Source of the DNA: DTU015 sp964406505
GTDB lineage: Bacteria > Bacillota > Sulfobacillia > Fermentithermobacillales > Fermentithermobacillaceae
DNA: 64,000 nucleotides
Assembly: GCA_964406505.1 (NCBI GenBank)
Contig: CAYORX010000007.1
Span: 12,294-76,293, forward strand
Direction: 5' to 3'
Part shown: one piece after another, positions 27,002 to 36,120 of the stretch
Numbering within the stretch: position 1 is the first letter of the stretch
How the letters are laid out: each line of letters begins with the position of its first letter
Notes under the pieces: generated by a model
The model's input: the letters and a program-made list of their open reading frames with translations, nothing else
Told to the model about the DNA's origin: nothing
The model's database searches: none
Position numbers and translations under genes: made by a program

Positions 27002-27890
27002 TCAACCACCTTCTGACCCCGAAAGTTTTCCTTTTAAATCTAAACCTTGGTAAAGACAATGCAAAAATTACTAATACTGCAGTAACCAATTTTAAATCGG
27101 TTGTCTGAAGCCCCATTCTAAGGGCTAAGGAAATTACAATTCTATAAGTTAGGGAACCGCATATGACCGAAACTAAAGACCTTGGGATTGAACGAGGAGA
27201 TATCAAAGTTTCTCCTATGATGACTGCTGCAAGACCTGATACTATGGTACCTACACCCATACCCATATCCGCAAAACCCTGCAGTTGCGCCACTGTCGCG
27301 CCTGATAAAGCAACCAATGCGTTTCCCAAAGACAGTCCAAGCACCTTCATCCGGTCTACATTAACTCCTTGGCTTTCAACCATAATCTCATTGTCACCTG
27401 TACCTCTAAGCGCTAAACCGATCTCTGTTCTGAAAAACCAACACAAGAACAGTATAATCGTTACGATTAAGATGATACCGAAACATACCCATCGGTATTG
27501 ATTAGGCACCCCTAAACCCAAAAGACCATTTGCCACCGTTTCGGCCCCTAATATAGGTAAGTTAGCTCTACCCATAATTCTTAAATTAACCGAATAAAGA
27601 CCAGTCATAGTTAAAATCCCAGCTAATAATGGTTCTATCCCAAACTTAGTATGCAAAACGCCTGTAATTAAGCCCGATAAAGCGCCGACGGCCGGGGCAA
27701 AGGCAAAACCTAACCACGGACTGTAATTTTTGCTAATTAGCACCGCTACAACCGATGCCCCTAATGTGATACTGCCATCAACTGTTAGATCCGGAAAATC
27801 CAATACTTTATAAGTGATATGTACCCCTAGGGCCATCACTCCAAAAACTAAACCTAATTCCACCGCCCCTAATAAAACCCTAAAAGTCAA
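26976..27890 (-). CDS. ABC transporter permease (TrpY-like, COG4120)
   Basis: 304 residues with about eight hydrophobic helices. TTG start behind AGAGGTG. The blocks LDFPDLTVDGSITLGA and GFADMGMGVGTIVSGLAAVIIGE are typical of the permeases paired with COG2984 binding proteins. It lies 18 bases after the binding-protein gene. The operon is governed by the T-box leader, so the substrate is probably an amino acid. Confidence 0.88.
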   Translation of the reverse strand: MTFRVLLGAVELGLVFGVMALGVHITYKVLDFPDLTVDGSITLGASVVAVLISKNYSPWLGFAFAPAVGALSGLITGVLHTKFGIEPLLAGILTMTGLYSVNLRIMGRANLPILGAETVANGLLGLGVPNQYRWVCFGIILIVTIILFLCWFFRTEIGLALRGTGDNEIMVESQGVNVDRMKVLGLSLGNALVALSGATVAQLQGFADMGMGVGTIVSGLAAVIIGETLISPRSIPRSLVSVICGSLTYRIVISLALRMGLQTTDLKLVTAVLVIFALSLPRFRFKRKTFGVRRWLNAPAEENN

Positions 27891-27908
27891 CCAAATTCAC
27901 CTCTGGTT

Positions 27909-28925
27909 TTACTCGGTTATAATTTCCACTGCTTTGTCCAATATTTCTTGTGGCACATCTACATTGACTAACTCTGCAACCTTCAGATTCACTATCACTG
28001 ACACTTCATCTTGAGTTTCTACAGGAATATTCGCGGGACTTTCTCCCTGAATAATTTTTAAAGCTTGTTTGCCGGTTTTCTCTCCAAGTTTGTAATAATC
28101 GACTCCGGCAGTTGCTAATCCACCTCTAGCTACAGAATCGCCCTCTCCTGGGAACAAAGGTATGTTCTCTTCATGACATACTTTTACAACACCCTCAAAA
28201 GCAGAAACTACCGTGTTATCTGTCGGAACATATATGGCATCAACTCTACCTATTAAAGATTGTGCGGCTTGCAAAACCTCGCTAGAATTAGTCGGCGTCG
28301 CTTCTATTACCGTAAGTTGGTTGTCTTCGGCGTATCGTTTCACTTCATCTACCTGTACTAAAGAGTTTTCTTCACCAGAATTATAAATAACGCCTAACGT
28401 TTCTATCTCGGGCACAATCGCTGTTGCCAACTCCAATTGAGTACTTATAGATACATAATCAGAGGTACCTGTTACGTTAGTATTTGGTTTGTCCATGCTT
28501 TCAACTAGCTTTGCTCCTACAGGATCAGTTACAGCAGTAATCAAAATAGGAGTTTCATCTGTTACGTTTGCCATTGCTTGAGCGGCAGGGGTAGCAATAG
28601 CTAGAATCAGATTGAATTCATCTTCTGCAAACTGTTGCGCAATAGACCTGATAGTCGGCTGATCTCCTTCGCCATTTTTGATAACGACATCTAGTTGTTT
28701 TCCTTCTTCATACCCATTAGCCTTTAATACATCAAGAAAACCTTCCCGGGTAGCATCTAGCGATGGATGAGTTGCAAATTGAATGATTCCTATTCTTATC
28801 ATTTCGGTTTCCGTAGCACTGCTTATCCCTTCCTGGGAAACGCAACCACTAAGGTAAGCTACCGACAAACTGATTACCATTAACACCGCCAATTTGACTT
28901 TCAGTTTAAGCAAATTCTGTTTCAT
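27909..28925 (-). CDS. ABC transporter substrate-binding lipoprotein (TrpX-like, COG2984)
   Basis: 338 residues with a lipoprotein signal (AYLSGCVS). The IRIGIIQFATHPSLDATREGFLDVLKANG opening and the ITAVTDPVGAKLV and TGTSDYVS blocks mark the COG2984 family, proposed to bind aromatic amino acids when preceded by tryptophan T-boxes. First gene of a three-gene operon with permease and ATPase. The T-box leader just upstream ties expression to the charging state of a tRNA. The amino acid was not established. Confidence 0.88.
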   Translation of the reverse strand: MKQNLLKLKVKLAVLMVISLSVAYLSGCVSQEGISSATETEMIRIGIIQFATHPSLDATREGFLDVLKANGYEEGKQLDVVIKNGEGDQPTIRSIAQQFAEDEFNLILAIATPAAQAMANVTDETPILITAVTDPVGAKLVESMDKPNTNVTGTSDYVSISTQLELATAIVPEIETLGVIYNSGEENSLVQVDEVKRYAEDNQLTVIEATPTNSSEVLQAAQSLIGRVDAIYVPTDNTVVSAFEGVVKVCHEENIPLFPGEGDSVARGGLATAGVDYYKLGEKTGKQALKIIQGESPANIPVETQDEVSVIVNLKVAELVNVDVPQEILDKAVEIITE

Positions 28926-28997
28926 GATGTTCCCCCTTATAATTTAGGAAAAATTTGTTTGAAACTTAATCTCCGTACTACGGCAGACTTTCGGCCA

Positions 28998-29265
28998 ATA
29001 AAAAAACTTCTCGTCCGTTAGGGACGAAAAGTCTGTTTTCGCGGTACCACCCTAGTTGGCAGACTAGCTGCCCGCTTTGTGAACAGTACGGGAGATTACT
29101 CCGATACCTTTTCCTTTTAACGGCGGATTCCCGGCCAAGACTACTATGAATTCACCTTAGCAGTTTAGAAGGGAACTTCAGCTGGTTTCGTTTTAAATGT
29201 GCTTTCAGTCACGGCACTTTCTCCCTAGAAAACTAACCCAACTTACTTTCCTTCATCATTACTTT
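28998..29265 (-). promoter_or_regulatory. T-box leader upstream of the TrpXYZ-type operon
   Basis: On the minus strand the antiterminator core AGGGTGGTACCGC lies at 29053-29041, followed by an intrinsic terminator: arms ACTTTTCGTCC and GGACGAGAAGT (29032-29006), then TTTTTTT. Upstream, GGGAGAAAGTGCCGTGACTG and a matching GCAC look like the apical part of stem I. Uncharged tRNA would stabilise the antiterminator and allow transport genes to be read. I could not fix the specifier codon; TTC in GAATTCA (29148-29153) is one candidate. Confidence 0.9.
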
Positions 29266-29358
29266 TGACAAAATTTTATCTTTGACCTATTGTAGTCGAC
29301 TAATTCTTCATTGTCAATTTGTTTTAGAAAATTTATGTTGCACCTTACTTGTAAAACC

Positions 29359-30465
29359 TTAACTTTCGAAGCAGCAAAGTTCTTGATACAAAGCGCGATG
29401 ATATCGAACTTCTGTTATAAGTCCTATGTTCTTTCTATAAGATAAATGCTCTATCAATGAAACGGCATAATAAGCTTGGCGCAAAGATGTTCGATAATCT
29501 ATCCCAACATTTTTGAAATACTGTTGTAAAGCATGATCATAAATACCAGACGCATAATTTAATAATGGTTTGGGATTACCGCCCATCTTTTCTGATGAAA
29601 ACAAACGAAATAAATCGTAGAAGAACACATATTCTCCATTATGTTCCCAATCTAAGACATGCCATGTTCTCCCATCATACAATATATTTTCCGAATGCAA
29701 ATCTCCGTGACCAGGCATGAGTGGAATAGGTAATTCGACGATAGGCTCGAGCTTCCAACACAAATATTTGAAAAAATGATCTGGTATGTATTCACGCAGT
29801 GAGTCATCTTTTAAGTAATCTTTGACAATTTTATACGAATATATCGTCACTTGCTCCAAAAACAACTTATATTGCTCAAACAGTTCATATATTACTTTTC
29901 CCACTTCATCGGATTCCCAAACAGCCAACACCTTACCACATAAAAGGGGTTCAATACAAATATGCTCTGCATTGAATTTGATTCTAGTTTGTCGAGGAGC
30001 ACTCAACAAATTGCGCAATGTTTTATCGCCTGAAATACTACGCAAATATCCATCTTCATTTTTATATCTAGTCATCACCAAATTTTCTCGTAAATCAAAT
30101 ATCCTTATATTATCTGCACTGCTCAAAAACAAAACAGTTCCTTTACCAAACTGCGTAATTGATTTTGGAGTACCGTCAGATTCTAGCAAGATTTTACTTC
30201 GTAAAACGTTCTTAACGATAAACCTAAGTTTCCCTAAAACCCCGCCAGTAGCATCTTTTGTGTTTCCAAAATTACTTTGGATGTATCGTTTTGTTTGTAG
30301 ATCGGATTTATACGCTAGATTACCTAATATGATATATGTTCCTGGCTCTAAATATTGCGACATTTCTTTGACCAGGCGTTTAACTTTATTACGTCTGGAC
30401 AGATAATTTATTAAAGTTTTAAGTGCCCTAAATAGGAAATCCACATATTCTACCCCGCTTCCCAC
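29359..30465 (-). CDS. Aminoglycoside/choline kinase-like phosphotransferase
   Basis: 368 residues, GTG start without a strong ribosome binding site. The catalytic loop PGHGDLHSENILYDG and the metal-binding HVLDWEH (Asp after the loop) identify the APH/choline-kinase fold. The N-terminal half is divergent and I cannot name the substrate. The gene lies 46 bases downstream of the S9 peptidase homologue. Its codons look more A/T-rich than those of its neighbours, consistent with but not proving transfer. Antibiotic resistance should not be inferred. Confidence 0.7.
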   Translation of the reverse strand: MGSGVEYVDFLFRALKTLINYLSRRNKVKRLVKEMSQYLEPGTYIILGNLAYKSDLQTKRYIQSNFGNTKDATGGVLGKLRFIVKNVLRSKILLESDGTPKSITQFGKGTVLFLSSADNIRIFDLRENLVMTRYKNEDGYLRSISGDKTLRNLLSAPRQTRIKFNAEHICIEPLLCGKVLAVWESDEVGKVIYELFEQYKLFLEQVTIYSYKIVKDYLKDDSLREYIPDHFFKYLCWKLEPIVELPIPLMPGHGDLHSENILYDGRTWHVLDWEHNGEYVFFYDLFRLFSSEKMGGNPKPLLNYASGIYDHALQQYFKNVGIDYRTSLRQAYYAVSLIEHLSYRKNIGLITEVRYHRALYQELCCFES

Positions 30466-30510
30466 CCGTTAGATATTAAAATTGCTACGGTAAACTACTT
30501 TGTTCTTGCG

Positions 30511-32616
30511 TTAAACTCCTGATGCATAATAACGAAACCAGTTTAACATTCTTTCAAACCGATCAAATCTGTGAAGCGGTTTCAAAAATCCATGAAATTC
30601 ATCTGGATATCTAACAAACACAGCAGTTTTTCCGAGTTGTCTAAAGGATAAGTAAAATTCTTCTGATTGTGAAACAGGACACCTTAAATCACCGTCACCA
30701 TGAATAAACATGACAGGCGTTGTGACTTTAGGTACATAAGAAATAGGGGGCCTTTCTAAATACTTTTCGGACACTTTCCAAGGGAGTCCCCCCACATGGT
30801 GTTCAGCGAACATCGGTATATCACTTGTACCCCACATGCTGTGCCAATTAGAAATGATAGCCCCTGCCGCTGCCGCCTTAAAACGATCTGTTTGGGTGAT
30901 TATCCAACCTGTCACAAACAGTCGCGATGGGTCGGCGATACGTATTGTTACCACATAATCTATACCTGCCATTATATCAAGATAGTCAGCATCCCTCCAA
31001 TCCCCTACACAAGCATAAACGAACTTTTGACCATACGATTGCGACCCACGAGGGTTAGTATACAATACGGCGACGGCGCAATTTTCGCTTCCAAATATCT
31101 GGCATTGGAACATGAACGCAGAGCCATATACACCGTGTGGCCCACCATGTATGAACAGCACCGTTGGAAAGATAAGGTCGACGTTTTCAGTATAATTCAC
31201 TGGATACACTAGATAACCGTCTGTATCCCATCCCTTGGCACCTTTATAGGTAAACCGTTCACATGCACCAAGAACATAATCCGTTAACCACGTATTCAAA
31301 TCGGTAAGTTTAGTCAATTGCAAATCCGCCTCAGCACTTTCGTCAAACAAATATAGGTCGTCAGGTGTTTCAGACGAACCAATTTGAAGCATCACGGTTT
31401 TTTCAAGGCCTCTTGATTGGTTAATATGCGACACAGTCTGATAGCGGCCATACCATACCGATTTGATCAATGGTTCAGAACTCGATTTATCGTTATTACA
31501 GTCGATTTGAAGTCGAAAAACTCCCGTTGCACCTTGGTCGCTTGCCAAAAACGTAATCGTATTCGGATCTTCCCAAAAATAAGGAGGGTTCGGAGAGAAG
31601 TAACGCATATCAGGAGATACGTAATTGCCTATAGGCCTATCAAATTGTTTAGTCAAATTTTTCGCGTTGTTCATCGAAAGTGGTTTCAAATCAAAAGATT
31701 CTTCTTGCGAATTTAGTTTTTCCACAAATAAAGCAACGTCAATCACCCAAAGTGCAGTAGTGGTAGAATTTTTGTATTTTACGTCGTGTCCCAAAAAAAC
31801 TATTTTTTTACCGTTAGGAGACCAACGTGGAGCCCTTATCGAGCCTGTGCCATCGATCAGCCAAACGGTTCTGCCCGTAGATATTTCAAGCAACCAAAAG
31901 CCTTGTTTTTGAACATAATCGGCATCTTTCCGTCTTAATGCCGAAATGACAAGATGTTTGCCATCAGGCGACAAATCTGAATCTAGATAATTATAATTTC
32001 TGTTAGTAAGACGCCCTACGAAACTTATGATTTCTGAAAATTCAGGTACATTGATAGGAAAGTTAACCATATGTGAGTGGGAAGTCATATCGCCGAAATA
32101 ACCCTCGCCGTCGAATCGATAAGATAACCGCGTAATGACCTTGATTTTAGATTCGACGCCTAGTGGTTTTTGCTTTATACCGTTTGAGCGATCATTATCG
32201 CCCTTTTTTAAAGTTTCGGTTTTACTATCCAAAAAATCAACGCTAGCCTGACACTCAGCCCTAAGTCTATCCCATTTAGGCGCACCCGGGTGCGGAATCC
32301 AATTATCGTCTTTAGCGAAAACTTTAGATGTAAACACAATATGTATCCCATCAGGTGCCCTTTTAGGTGCTCCGATTACACTTTGTTCTGTACATAAATG
32401 CCATGGTTCACCCCTGTCAGCCTGAGACACCACAAATAAAACCTTTGTATCATCTGGTGACACTTGTGCGTCCCCTACATTTTTAAACTTATATAAATCT
32501 TCAAGTTTCAAGGTCTGAGAATCACTAGGTTTGTTATCCCGATTTTTGTTAAATTCCCAACCGTTTCGTTTAAAATTATCATTAAAAGCGTCATCGGCGT
32601 TTTTGGACCTCATCAT
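30511..32616 (-). CDS. Prolyl-oligopeptidase (S9) family homologue lacking the nucleophile serine
   Basis: 701 residues. The N-terminal WD40-like propeller (repeats with SPDGKHLV, SPNGKKIVFLG) and C-terminal alpha/beta hydrolase (FIHGGPHGVYGSAFMFQ, TNPRGSQSYGQKF) are those of acylaminoacyl-peptidases. The nucleophile elbow, normally GGSYGGY before the TNWIIG stretch, is missing: VTG runs straight into WIITQTDRF at residues 570-571 (about 30904), an in-frame loss of roughly nine codons. The Asp (HGDGDLRCP) and His (DEFHGF) remain. Near residue 68 (ADR-GEPWHL) another segment seems lost. This suggests a decaying gene or a non-catalytic protein. Confidence 0.8.
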   Translation of the reverse strand: MMRSKNADDAFNDNFKRNGWEFNKNRDNKPSDSQTLKLEDLYKFKNVGDAQVSPDDTKVLFVVSQADRGEPWHLCTEQSVIGAPKRAPDGIHIVFTSKVFAKDDNWIPHPGAPKWDRLRAECQASVDFLDSKTETLKKGDNDRSNGIKQKPLGVESKIKVITRLSYRFDGEGYFGDMTSHSHMVNFPINVPEFSEIISFVGRLTNRNYNYLDSDLSPDGKHLVISALRRKDADYVQKQGFWLLEISTGRTVWLIDGTGSIRAPRWSPNGKKIVFLGHDVKYKNSTTTALWVIDVALFVEKLNSQEESFDLKPLSMNNAKNLTKQFDRPIGNYVSPDMRYFSPNPPYFWEDPNTITFLASDQGATGVFRLQIDCNNDKSSSEPLIKSVWYGRYQTVSHINQSRGLEKTVMLQIGSSETPDDLYLFDESAEADLQLTKLTDLNTWLTDYVLGACERFTYKGAKGWDTDGYLVYPVNYTENVDLIFPTVLFIHGGPHGVYGSAFMFQCQIFGSENCAVAVLYTNPRGSQSYGQKFVYACVGDWRDADYLDIMAGIDYVVTIRIADPSRLFVTGWIITQTDRFKAAAAGAIISNWHSMWGTSDIPMFAEHHVGGLPWKVSEKYLERPPISYVPKVTTPVMFIHGDGDLRCPVSQSEEFYLSFRQLGKTAVFVRYPDEFHGFLKPLHRFDRFERMLNWFRYYASGV

Positions 32617-32689
32617 CTACACCCCCTCCCCATTCTTTAGGATGAGGTTCGCCGCATATATTCGGTTTTCCTTTGCCTCATTTCTTTAC

Positions 32690-34243
32690 CTAAGGTGCTT
32701 GAAGAAAAACCAGAGTGCCTAACATAGTCTGGCATCCAACTAAAAACAAAAGCCAAAAACAATATGGCAAGCATTTTGTCAAGAGGTCACCTTCACGCCC
32801 TATAAGTCCAGTGGTACTAGAACCCAAAAGTACTTTTGATGGTGCTATTGACGAAGCTAAAGATGCCCCTACGGTTTGAGAAGCAGCGATTAAAGTTTTG
32901 CTGAGCCCCAACGAACTCGCGGTTTCCATTTGAAATGCTCCAAATAAGACGTTAGCGTTTGTGTTACTACCCGTCATAAAGCATCCTAATGCACCGATGA
33001 AAGTCGAAACAATTGGGAATATTCCTGAAGCAACCTTCGATACTCCAATAGCTAACTCTCGAGTCATACCTGTATCATTCATAACCAGCGCCATCATTAC
33101 CATAGTCAAAACTCCAAGAGTTGTGGGGATGCATTGTTTTATGGTTGTCTTTGCCGCAGCTCCAACATTGTGTGATTTTATTAAGCCTTTTCGGAGAAAC
33201 AATACCATCCCTAAAACTGCCGATAAACCTATAATAGGTGCAGGGTGAGAAAATATGCCTATAGCAGCGTAACTCTTCTCGGCAGCCACTTCATAGCCCA
33301 AATGAGTGGTCAAAGCAGGGTAGTCAAACCCCAATTTGTAAGGTGCAAAGAAAGTTTTCACTACAGGTATTTGAGATACAAACGTAAGTAACAAAAGTAT
33401 TAGGTATGGCGCACCAGCCAATTTTGCAGGTTGGTAAGGATTCTTGACATCTTTTCTGTTTCTATCTGCCGACTTGCTCGGTTTTCTAGCGCCTAAAAAA
33501 ACGATAATTACAACTCCCAACAAAGAACCTAGCAACGAAGCAACTTGCGCTAAATTTGCTTTGACGGTCACCCATTGAACGGTACCCATAATAAGGCCAA
33601 CGAGGATAATATACTTTAATCCGCGGCGAACGCCTTGCCAACTTTCGACAATGTGAGCGACAGCAACTCCGGACAATATAGTCGGCAAAATGAAAGATAG
33701 TCCTACCCAATGGCCAAGTATATCTGGCGAAATCTTCGTTGCTAAAAGCAAAGTATAGTACGATGCACCCATCGAACCAAAGGTAATCGACCAGGCATGT
33801 CCCACCAACGTCGCAGCAGCTGAAATAAGCGGAGGAAAACCCACAGCGATCATTAAAGGTGCGCACACAGCCACTGGAACCCCGTAACCGGCCACAGCCT
33901 GAATAACTCCAGTTAAGCACCAAGCCATCAACAGCCCAAGAAGAAGGTTATCATCAGATAATGCCGTCATTAATTTCGATACCTCAGGGAGCAAGCCTGT
34001 CTCGTGCACTAATTGAAACATAAACGATGAAGTCCAAATTATCAATACAACAAATAAAGTAAGGCTAACCCCCTTAGCTGACGCCATTGCCAATAAAAAT
34101 GGGTAGCCGCCAAAAAAACTTCCTCCGACAAATAAAGCTACAATCCAAGCAACCAGCCCAGACCTGCCGGATTTCCATTTAAGACCTAAAAGCGTAAAGA
34201 GAAGAATGACAACTGGGCTAGAAGCCAGAATCCACCGAATCAT
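32690..34243 (-). CDS. lctP: L-lactate permease (LctP family)
   Basis: About 517 residues with twelve or more hydrophobic helices. The blocks TGVIQAVAGYGVPVAVCAPLMIA, ATLVGHAWSITFGSMG, and GCFMTGSNTNANVLFGAFQ plus GASLASSIAPSKV near the end are diagnostic for the LctP lactate/glycolate:proton symporter family. I start at ATG 34243 behind AGGGGGA; the 12-residue extension has no such site. It is divergent from the gamma-glutamyltransferase gene at 34472. No lactate dehydrogenase lies beside it, so glycolate or another hydroxy acid is also possible. Confidence 0.9.
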   Translation of the reverse strand: MIRWILASSPVVILLFTLLGLKWKSGRSGLVAWIVALFVGGSFFGGYPFLLAMASAKGVSLTLFVVLIIWTSSFMFQLVHETGLLPEVSKLMTALSDDNLLLGLLMAWCLTGVIQAVAGYGVPVAVCAPLMIAVGFPPLISAAATLVGHAWSITFGSMGASYYTLLLATKISPDILGHWVGLSFILPTILSGVAVAHIVESWQGVRRGLKYIILVGLIMGTVQWVTVKANLAQVASLLGSLLGVVIIVFLGARKPSKSADRNRKDVKNPYQPAKLAGAPYLILLLLTFVSQIPVVKTFFAPYKLGFDYPALTTHLGYEVAAEKSYAAIGIFSHPAPIIGLSAVLGMVLFLRKGLIKSHNVGAAAKTTIKQCIPTTLGVLTMVMMALVMNDTGMTRELAIGVSKVASGIFPIVSTFIGALGCFMTGSNTNANVLFGAFQMETASSLGLSKTLIAASQTVGASLASSIAPSKVLLGSSTTGLIGREGDLLTKCLPYCFWLLFLVGCQTMLGTLVFLQAP

Positions 34244-34471
34244 TTTTTGATTCCCCCTAGAATTTCGACACTGAATCACTGTTCAACAACCTAATTTTAA
34301 TTCTTATTGTGGTATCAATACCATTCCTATGTCTAAGCTGATTGAATTCCATAACATAATCAACCTATAAGACAAATCTGTTTTCGAAATACTCTAGCTC
34401 GCCTAAATTGGCAAAGGAAAATGGACATGCTTCAAGAAAACTACAAATGCAAATGTGGAGGTGTTTAACCG

Positions 34472-36064
34472 TTGGCAAAATTAACCAATATTCACCGCCC
34501 CGCAATAATGAGTCGTAAAGGGATGGTTGTAGCAGGCCATCACCTAGCAGCACAAGCCGGGGCTTCTGTTTTGCATTCAGGAGGAAATGCAGTTGATGCT
34601 GCAATCACTGCGGCAGCGATATTGACAGTAGTTAAACCAGATGCATGTGGGCTGGGCGGTGATCTTTTTGCACTTATATATAATCAGCAGGAAAACACGA
34701 TAAGAGCTTATCTTGGCAGCGGTGCAGTGCCAAAACAAGCCCCTGTAGAACGTTTTTTGAAGAATGGAATCCCTAACCGTGGTCCTTTAGCGTCCACAGT
34801 TCCAGGTATGGTTTCCGCCTGGGAAAAGATGATTTCTGATAGCGGGCAATGTACTCTTGGAGATGCTCTTGAACCTTCAATTGCAATCGCATCTGAAGGT
34901 TTTCCTGTGTCCTATTTTTTAAATGAAGCTATAATTCGCGCTCGCCAAACCATAAGTCAATTTTCCGAAACGGCAAATATTTTCATCCCCGACGGGCATG
35001 TGCCCAAGCCGGGTCAGCTTTTGCGCCAACCCGATCTGTCTAACTCTTTAGAAGAAATCGCCGAAAATGGAGCACTTGCGTTCTATGAAGGCCCCATTGC
35101 TCATAAAATCACAAACTACCTTGGACGGCTTGGGAGCGCGCTTAGTGCAGAAGATCTTAGTAAGCAAACTACCATGGTCACGGATCCTTTGGTAACCACT
35201 TATCGCGGCGTCAATTTATTAACGGTCCCACCCGTATCCCCGGGATTGGCAACGCTAGCGGCTTTGAATATTCTTGAAAACCTTCAATTCCATCCAGATT
35301 CTGGCGAAGGTGTGCACCTTACGATTGAAGCCATGAAATTGGCGCTGGGCGACCTAAAAGCATACGTGGCGGATCCATCAGCAATTAATATCAACATTCA
35401 ACAACTATTAGACAAAACGTATGCATCAAAACGACGACGTCTTATTAACCGTACAAAAGCGCTTGAACAGCCATCAGCAGGGTTTTTACAAAAACTTGGA
35501 GGCGACACCGCATATGTCGGAGTTGTAGACAATGATGGTAATGCCGTTTCGTTGATTCAGAGCGTGTTTTGGGATTTTGGCTCCGGAGTTACGATACCGG
35601 GCACAGGTATCGTTTTAAACAATCGTATGTCTAGTTTCGATATTGACCCTTCAAGTCCTAATTGCGTAGCACCCGGAAAACGTGCACTTCATACCCTTCA
35701 AAGTCTGATGCTAATGAAAGACAAACAATTGTTAGGTGTGATGGGTTGTCCCGGCGGAAAGAACCAAGGACAGCTTCAGTTTAACCTACAAATATTAACT
35801 TCACTTTTAAATGGGAATATAAACCCTCAATTAGCCGTAGAAAGACCGCGCTGGCGTTTTGAAGGTGGTAAGAAAATTGTGTGCGAAAGCAACTTGCCAA
35901 AAAAAATTGTTTCTTATTTATTAGATGCGGGTCATGATATAGAATTTTTAGATCCGCTCGCCCAAGAATTGGGAAGCGCTAAAGTGATCTACGTAGATCC
36001 TATCAATTCTACATTGATGGCAGCGGCAGACCCGCGTCGCGAGGCATACGCAATAGGTTTTTAG
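34472..36064 (+). CDS. ggt: Gamma-glutamyltransferase family protein (copy 2)
   Basis: 530 residues, TTG start behind GGAGGTG. The N-terminal HHLAAQAGASVLHSGGNAVDAA and the processing/nucleophile Thr in GGDTAYVGVVD are present, with PGTGIVLNNRM and APGKRALHTLQS later. The residue after the Thr is Ala where copy 1 has Thr (DTTSF), so substrate preference may differ. There is no signal peptide. It is convergent with the M20 homologue at 36101. Confidence 0.88.
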   Translation: MAKLTNIHRPAIMSRKGMVVAGHHLAAQAGASVLHSGGNAVDAAITAAAILTVVKPDACGLGGDLFALIYNQQENTIRAYLGSGAVPKQAPVERFLKNGIPNRGPLASTVPGMVSAWEKMISDSGQCTLGDALEPSIAIASEGFPVSYFLNEAIIRARQTISQFSETANIFIPDGHVPKPGQLLRQPDLSNSLEEIAENGALAFYEGPIAHKITNYLGRLGSALSAEDLSKQTTMVTDPLVTTYRGVNLLTVPPVSPGLATLAALNILENLQFHPDSGEGVHLTIEAMKLALGDLKAYVADPSAININIQQLLDKTYASKRRRLINRTKALEQPSAGFLQKLGGDTAYVGVVDNDGNAVSLIQSVFWDFGSGVTIPGTGIVLNNRMSSFDIDPSSPNCVAPGKRALHTLQSLMLMKDKQLLGVMGCPGGKNQGQLQFNLQILTSLLNGNINPQLAVERPRWRFEGGKKIVCESNLPKKIVSYLLDAGHDIEFLDPLAQELGSAKVIYVDPINSTLMAAADPRREAYAIGF

Positions 36065-36085
36065 ATCGCTTATAATTATCTTATG

Positions 36086-36120
36086 GCTGGACTCATTTTC
36101 TTACTGAGAATGAGTCCAGC
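36086..36120. terminator. Bidirectional terminator overlapping a gene end
   Basis: GCTGGACTCAT and ATGAGTCCAGC form an 11-bp perfect stem extended by partial pairing inside. The right arm covers the last codons of the M20 homologue. It separates convergent genes. Confidence 0.7.

Noticed and set aside
29359..30465. Aminoglycoside resistance gene
   Set aside because: Only the general kinase loop is shared; nothing points to an antibiotic substrate.
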